This document shows, piece after piece, positions 58,201-64,000 of a stretch of DNA of 64,000 bases. The notes beneath the pieces are model-generated. The model had not been told where the DNA came from and made no database searches. It saw nothing but the letters and a program-made list of their open reading frames with translations. The stretch is from the NCBI GenBank assembly GCA_942486035.1, contig CALNXK010000022.1:2840001-2904000 (forward strand), in the 5' to 3' direction. How positions within the stretch are numbered: the stretch's first letter is position 1; each line of letters begins with the position of its first letter. Position numbers and translations under genes: made by a program. This DNA comes from Porites lobata (lineage: Eukaryota; Cnidaria; Anthozoa; Scleractinia; Poritidae).

Positions 58201-61189
58201 CTGTAAGTTACTCGCGCTTGGGTCATAAATGGAGGGGGAAACGAGGATCCGTAACTTGCAATACGGACCGAGAAAAACGAGGTTAGTAAGATATTTGTTA
58301 TATCTCTGGAGACTTTGCACTGTATCGGACAAGTTTAGCGGGTCAGTACGGCCCACAAAATTGACCAATCACAGCGTGTGTACTATCTGAGACATATAAT
58401 AAAATCAATAGCTCTCAGAATACACGTTAATGACATACAAAGCCTTTTTTAATTAGCATTTTCTTGCTCTTCTGCCAATAATTTTATCTCGGTTGAAACT
58501 TTTTTGTAAAGGACAAATGTTTTACTTGCAGAAATGGATTGGCAATGAAAGGAACAAGCGCAGATGTCAGAGACAGCACACTGATGCTACTGACCAGCAA
58601 CCAGCGAAGAAGATCAAACTGCCGCCCTTGCAGAGGGGCCCAAATCCATACAACCTTTTTTGTGCTGAATTTTTTCGAAAAGGTGAACTAAAGTAATAAT
58701 ATCTCGAAATCTCTTACAGCTTGCATAATAATTATTATAGCTGGTGCCAGTAATTATTATAGCTATTCGTTATGTTCATCATCGTTTCGATGTACTATCC
58801 TCTTTACCCTCTTTTCAGGGGATTGTAAAGGTCTAAGCATGTCGGAGAAAAATCGTCTGGCCTCCACGCGATGGGAAGCCCTTTCAAAGGAAAGAGAAAA
58901 AAAATTTGAGGATATATCGAAAGCCTACAAGTTTCCTGATGTCGCCGAGTTTTCCCAAGAGGAAAAGAAAAAAAAACTCATCGATAGACATAGGAGGCAG
59001 TTATTGGCAGAGGTTTGAAAAAAAAAAAAAAAGATTTAAGTTTAAGTTTTTTCTATTGGTTTTCAAACTGATGATATATCATGGCAATGAGAATCAACAA
59101 TCTTTTCACACTGACTCATCCCCAGTCGTCTTTCTTGAACCTCTACAGTGTCGCGCACGGTGTGATGGGAAGGTAGAGCACCTCGTTATGACCCGCGCGC
59201 TAAACTTGGTCCGTAACTTACAGTGCGGCCGTCGAAGTTAGTTAGTATGCGGTATTTATGTAAGAAAATGGACATTTGCTTGGTGGAAATTAAAATATAG
59301 TTGAATAATTAGACTTCACTTTTGTTGCGCTCGACAAATTGACCACAACTCTCATTTCGTGCTTATTTGTTGGGGGACCTGTGCAATCCACCCGAGAGTA
59401 TTCGAAGTTGCAGCCCGTTTTATCTGTTCCTCTGTTACGTAATAGCCTAAGTTTACATGTCGGCCGCACTATATGTGTGATTACTGTTACTAGTATAGTA
59501 GTAGTCTATTTTGTCATTTCTGATCATTTTTTTTTAATTTAGATTATGTTTTTAGAAGAACTTGGATGCAACAGCGCATTAATGTTTATTGATGCATTTG
59601 GAGAAGTGTTTAATCTCGGATCCGTGGAAGGAATTGGCTTTCTCAGTTCAAATGAGGATATTTTAGCGAAATTTAGGCAGCATTTTTGTAAGTTTGTTAC
59701 GCCGTGATTAGGATACACTTATATTATGTTGACTTTCGGCTGTCCTATAACGTTTTTCCTTAGTCAAAACAAGCAGTCATGATGTATATGCTTTGAGCCG
59801 GGGAGATTTGCAGCTTGTCAGTGCCCCTAAGTACGTTAGCTTGCGCGCGGAAAGCCATAGCGATACCCTAAGACAAGGGTCTGCTCCAAGGTGAAAAGAG
59901 GCAAAGGGGGGGGGGGGGTATGTGATTTGAGTTGAGGGAATGAAGTATGTTCCAAAATAAGTAACGATTCCTTATAATCAATATTTCCTTTAATAAATAG
60001 CTTATTGTTAGATGTTAGCATATTTGGGATTATTTTTGATCAGTGAAGTTGGCAGAGTAAATTATTCGCCGAAAATAGATTGACAAGCTACAAATGTTTA
60101 GAAATTCGGCTCTCATTTAATTCGATCATAGCCCACTTTAATAAAAAGTTATTTTATAATGTGGTGCACTCTTCCCTATTGTGCTTTTGTAGATACCCAA
60201 ACCAAGAGGTACACCTATCGCCACGTGCAAGCCCTATTTAACAAGAAATACAGTAAGTTGCTATAAACTTTAGGCATAAAGGGGTAAATTTTATCTTTCG
60301 TGACTTTCTGTCTGAAAACAACAAAGCCATGGTCGAAAGGACTAACGTTCACCTAAGTAGAATACGTACTAAAACTACTTTTTTGCATTTGATTTAAAGG
60401 TGAAGCAATTGGCAAGCCGGGTTCACGAGTACCTTATCTAAAGAAGAACTTTGAAGTTCAGGGCCTGCCGGATGGTATAATTTTTAAAAGCCATTCTGCT
60501 ATGGCGCACTGCAGTGTAGGGCCATAATGGAGGCAGCAGAGACGATTGCCTTTGTTGTCATGCAGCCCTCCACAGCCGAAGAATCTCAACACCAGGCCAG
60601 TACATCTGCTTCACACTCTGTGTCCGCTGATGTCCCATTGTTGGTCAAGATTGTCAAGAAGGTTGCAAGTGACGTTAACGTAAACGACGTTATTTCTGGG
60701 AAAAGGATCCTAAAGGAGGAGGAAATCAACGTGGAGGATTGCGTGCTAGATCAAGAAGAACGTCTGACCTTATATAGAAATTGCAGAAAGTTTTTTGATC
60801 GGGATGCGTGGGCTGCAGTCGGCCATAACACAAGGGATTGCAGCAGGTCTCCTAGAGACCTCATCTTTCCTTTGTATACCGAAGCTGAAGATGAAGACTT
60901 TTGGTTATTTTATTGCCATCAGGAAGTCATTTCCAAAGTATTTAATGGCAGGGATTCGACAAAATTAAAGGGTTACTGGCTAGATCGTGTAGGTAACGGT
61001 AAAAGGTACCGAATGCTTCCTGAGGAGGATGAGATAAAGGTAAAATGGATCGTCAAAACCGACCATGGTCCTTTATACTATGAGCAGTGTTTAAATGGCA
61101 ATTCCAGTGCAGCGGAGTTTGAACTTCCAGATTTATTTCAGGATTGTATAAGGATCACTCTGCAACAATATGGTTTTTTGAGATCTTAA
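55283..61189 (+). CDS. Homeodomain plus HMG-box-like protein, multi-exon gene
   Basis: Exons: 1, 55283-55456 (ATG, phase 0 at GGG/GTAGGT); 2, 58532-58682; 3, 58819-59012; 4, 59543-59687; 5, 59764-~59834; 6, 60193-60252; 7, 60400-60474; 8, ~60537-61189. Exons 1 and 2 join into a homeodomain: helix 1 DVQRNILKRYFENGM, helix 2 HQEQIARAAEEADL, helix 3 KNQVGKWIGNERNKRR with W48, N51 and R53 in place. Exons 2 and 3 form an HMG-box-like segment: NPYNLFCAEFFRK, then LSMSEKNRLASTRWEALSKE. A basic stretch (PAKKIKLPP) is a likely nuclear signal. Exon 4 reads IMFLEELGCNSALMFIDAFG; exons 6-7 read KRYTYRHVQALFNKKYSEAIGKPG; exon 8 is an acidic, aromatic-rich C-terminus. I do not recognise these parts. The phases agree at 1-2, 2-3, 3-4, 4-5 and 6-7. 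The 5-6 join is unresolved: no good donor gives the phase exon 6 needs. Presumably a nuclear DNA-binding protein. Confidence 0.75.
55858..57998. mobile_element. 2.1-kb element with ~150-bp inverted ends inside intron 1
   Basis: GGGTGAGACTAAACTGTGGA at the left mirrors TCCACAGATTAGTCTCACCC at the right. The arms go on through AATAATCAGTAGAAGCAGACCC and its complement to about 56010 and 57825. The interior has no recognised transposase. Confidence 0.7.
58160..59240. repeat. Repeat fragments GGTCCGTAACTTACAGT in introns 1 and 3
   Basis: Related GTCC(G/A)TA(A/C)... TTACTCGCGC / CTTGGTCCGTAACTTACAG blocks lie at 58190-58290 and 59185-59240, probably remnants of one mobile family in the introns of the homeodomain gene. 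Confidence 0.45.
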
Positions 61190-61341
61190 ATTGTTACAGT
61201 GGAACCCCGCTAACACACACTTAGCTCGTCAGTTGTTGCGACTCTCATAAGTTTCCGTCACGAACAAATAAAGTGTTATCACTCACGTTGGCAGTGGCTA
61301 TGCAAATTCATTACACCAAAGACAGTGTTTACATATAGAGG

Positions 61342-61478
61342 ATATTACATGGCCGCGCGGGGATACGAATTTTATCTTCGAGTGCTGAAAGTATCTCTCA
61401 CGAGTGAGCGAAGTAAACGAGTGAGAGAGACTTTCAGCACGAGAAGATAAAATTCGTATCCCCAAGCGGCCATATAAT
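61342..61478. mobile_element. Palindromic MITE, ATTACATGGCCGCGCGGGG family
   Basis: ATACGAATTTTATCTTC and its complement enclose GTGCTGAAAGT...ACTTTCAGCAC and a centre of (A)CGAGTGAGCGAAG / CGAGTGAGAG. It lies about 150 bp past the stop of the homeodomain gene. Confidence 0.85.
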
Positions 61479-62825
61479 GTTCTGTTTATTTTATAGTTAC
61501 TGATGAAATTCCTACCCAAAAACACAACTTTTTTATTCATTTTCGAAACAGCAAAATAGTGCAATTAAAGTGGTCACCTATCGCAAAATGCCTGTCACGA
61601 AAATGTTATGAAACTCGGATATAAAGTTATAAAGGTAACCTGAACGCTAAGCTCGCTTGTAATTGGCTTATCATGTTAGTAACCATGGCAACACCAACAT
61701 CGTCACACGTGAAAGATAAAAATAGTATCTTCACTGCGCGCGATGAAGATATGATTTTTTAGTAAAAGGAAAAATCCTGGTATTTCATCAGTATCTATAT
61801 AATAAAAAAGGATTAGCTGGGACACCAACATAGCCGCCGTGATGTGAAAAGCCCCTTCAGTTGCGTTAATATAATGGTGACTGCAATTGTTTAGACTTGC
61901 TACACCTTTTTTGGCCGCGAAGCTGCCGACCGCGAGCGAGGAAGTCCAAATCCCACCAAGGGCTTTTTTGAAAGTCTAGTAATTGTTCTAACAACGAAGT
62001 TGCAAGCCATGACAGTTTTTGTCTTTAATTTAAATGTAGCAACTGACAAAATATTGTTTACTTTATTTTCATGACAGTTTATCACTTATCAACTCAGGTT
62101 GGGGTGCTATTTGCTACTCGTTTTGTAGCCTGCGAATATAGCCCCCTCACATCGTTCCCACCAATGCAGACGTTTCGCAAAACGTCTGCAGTGGTGGAGA
62201 GCGAAGAGAGGCAGCTATATTCCCAGATTATTCGTTTTACGTACTGTAACCTACTTTATTCTTTTTGCACTGTGCATACATTAGAATCTATGTCATGTAT
62301 AGTCCTGCGAGTATAAAGCTTGACTAATATATTTCGTTGAGCTGTAGCTATGATAATCGCTGTGAGTATGCAATAACAAGGATTTTAATATACTTAGCCG
62401 GTCGATATTATTTGCTTCATAGTTGATATCCTATGTACTTCCATAACCGTTGGGCTTTACTCGGTCGTAAACAGCGGTTATAATTCTATGGTACTTGGTA
62501 AGGTTTGCATTCCTATTCATTCCCTTTTGTGGGCCAAATATATTGTGCGTGGCTAATACTCATATTTTTAATAAAAGCCAATTGTCTGGACTTGAATATT
62601 GCTTCAGTGTTTATTGCGTTCGGTGTTGTAGAACGCGCGCCCATTGAAGTGAGGTCGTTTGGGACATCGTTCAACGGATCTTGGACAGAACATGGATAGA
62701 GATCGGCGGAACGCAAGTTTCATCTTCAGTTTTAAAAGCCAAATTAAGTGGCACTACTCATTATTATAACTCGATATGGAACACGCTTAACGATGTAGTC
62801 CCACAATTGGTAGTATGTATGATTT
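61479..62825. other. Intergenic between convergent genes, with one palindromic repeat
   Basis: An inverted repeat at about 62135-62222 pairs AATATAGCC...CAGACGTTT with AAACGTCTG...GCTATATT. Otherwise nothing coding was recognised. Confidence 0.5.
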
Positions 62826-63846
62826 CTACGGGAAAAATTCCATTTGCAGCGGCCAATTTTTTGCAGCATTGCTGCATACCTCGCACCAAAAGAAGTCTTC
62901 ACATATGTGGTACCCACTTGCCCAGGTTTTGCATTTAGTACAATTAAAGACCGTGTTGCATGCGCGGCGACAAAACAAATAAAATGGCCTTGGTAGCTTA
63001 CCGCATTCGCAGGAGATAGCAGTGCAGGATATACATTTTCCTTTGGGATAGGGGTAATAGCTGGCAAATCTATAAAAACCATACAATGTTGGTATAAGGT
63101 TCATGTCTACAATATATTTGCAGTGATCAATCGTCAGCTTGTTTTTGCTCAAGTGATTAAGTACTAGAGATGGGTCACCTTTCCCATTTACGATCGCATG
63201 GTGGGTCGCCAGGACCATATACGAATTTGTATTGTGTACACAAAAGCGCAAATACTCTTCCTCGGTGAAATTCACCTTTAGAATCAGAGGGTCTGCTGGG
63301 GAACCACTCTCTGCTTCTTGTTCCCTGCTTTTTTTGCTTCATGGGAATCAGCAGTGGATGTTGAACAGTTCGCAGTGTTGGTGGTCGTCGTACTTTGTTC
63401 CTGCTCTTGATCGACGTTAGTATGTGAGTCAGCAGTGGATTCTGAACACTTGGCTGTGCTGGTGGTCGTCGCACTTATTTGCCTGAGAAGTGAATTAAGT
63501 CCTGCAGAAGGCGTCTCCTTTCTCGTTAATAACGGGCTTCCTTGATCTTGCTTCTTAGGAATTTCTTTCAGTTTTGAAATGTATTCATCCCACGTTTTTA
63601 TCTTATGGGTCTTAAGATGTGGCCGAAGTAACAAAGTCTTCCCACAAAGACCGCACTGCTCTTTTACGCGATATTGCATGTGGGAGGCTTCTTTGTAAGG
63701 GACTTGAGGAAGGTTGTTGTGCTGGCGCTCTGTTATTTCTGGATGGACCCTTGCAAGATGTTTGTCCAGTCTTTTAAAAACTGACCCCTTTTTCTGCATT
63801 TCTCTACCTTACAAAGTCCACAATTCGACTTGCATATGCTTTTAAC
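62826..63846 (-). CDS. Zinc-finger protein exon with two -1 frame breaks (runs off right edge)
   Basis: A strong acceptor (TTTTTTCATTGACAACAG) opens the exon at 63846. Frame 1 codes for VKSICKSNCGLCKVEKC. A -1 change near the AAAAAGGGG at ~63793 leads to KKGSVFKRLDKHLARVHPE, then CGLCGKTLLLRPHLKTHK (C2H2 spacing C-x2-C-x8-H-x3-H) and a Thr/Ser-rich linker with two STADSH repeats (63799-63284). A second -1 change at a run of seven A (63329-63335 on the plus strand) leads to SREQEAESGSPADPLILKVNFTEEEYLRFCVHNTNSY... down to 62826, including cysteine pairs CISCTAISC, CTKC and CEVC and an internal GCG/GTAAGC that could be a donor near 63004. The function is unknown; the fingers suggest nucleic-acid or protein binding. 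It converges on the homeodomain gene. It may be a decaying gene, or the second shift may be real recoding. Confidence 0.6.
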
Positions 63847-64000
63847 CTGTTGTCAATGAAAAAACAACAAAAAAAGAGCCTTAGCGGAGGGTACAGGAGG
63901 GTGTTGATGTGATCTGGCGACATTTTCATGCAGCCAGGTCATATTCTTTCTCCGGGTTTGGCCACTGAAATTGAATGTGCCTTACAAAGGCCAGTTCTCC

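Noticed and set aside
1..64000. tRNA, rRNA or snRNA genes
   Set aside because: I looked for A/B-box-like and conserved rRNA/snRNA segments by eye and recognised none. A tRNAscan or Infernal run would be needed to exclude small ones.

Overview
This is a eukaryotic nuclear genome window. The genes are split by short spliceosomal introns with GT-AG borders, and most of the rest is repeats. Gene content (a signal-peptide/fibronectin III protein, an intronless class A GPCR with dead tandem copies, a selenium-binding-protein fragment, an alanine-aminotransferase fragment) and the dense palindromic MITE families suggest a cnidarian, most likely an anthozoan such as a stony coral. That assignment rests on remembered resemblance to coral repeats, not on a search.

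Left part (1-12 kb): a minus-strand secreted or membrane FN3 protein begins at 1462 and runs off the left edge. Next comes a stack of fold-back MITEs (2.2-6.4 kb). On the plus strand, 8.1-10.1 kb, lie the last three exons of a SELENBP1/methanethiol-oxidase gene; they carry a 10-nt deletion and a damaged splice acceptor, and no 5' exons are visible.

Centre (12-35 kb): a repeat-rich zone leads into a direct tandem duplication (unit A 19698-29434, unit B 29435-33490). The common core is about 3.45 kb and holds a truncated GPCR pseudogene. A is much longer because five mobile elements landed in it, and B keeps the matching empty sites. One intact class A GPCR (33809-34705) lies directly downstream.

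35-45 kb: the last three exons of an alanine aminotransferase (minus strand, 35777-38227) with a 14-nt deletion, a second copy of an ~0.8-kb TIR element, and a ~145-bp satellite (42.66-43.64 kb).

45-54 kb: a composite satellite (95-bp arrays alternating with a non-homologous spacer; 1,525-bp higher-order period), then a 2.2-kb minisatellite of a 20-bp unit built around ACTAGT.

55-64 kb: a multi-exon plus-strand gene joins a homeodomain to an HMG-box-like domain and a C-terminal region I do not recognise. A minus-strand zinc-finger gene converges on it, and its reading frame is continuous only if two -1 shifts are allowed, one of them at an A-AAA-AAA slippery sequence. These two genes are the least familiar content of the window. 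No rRNA, tRNA or CRISPR locus was recognised.
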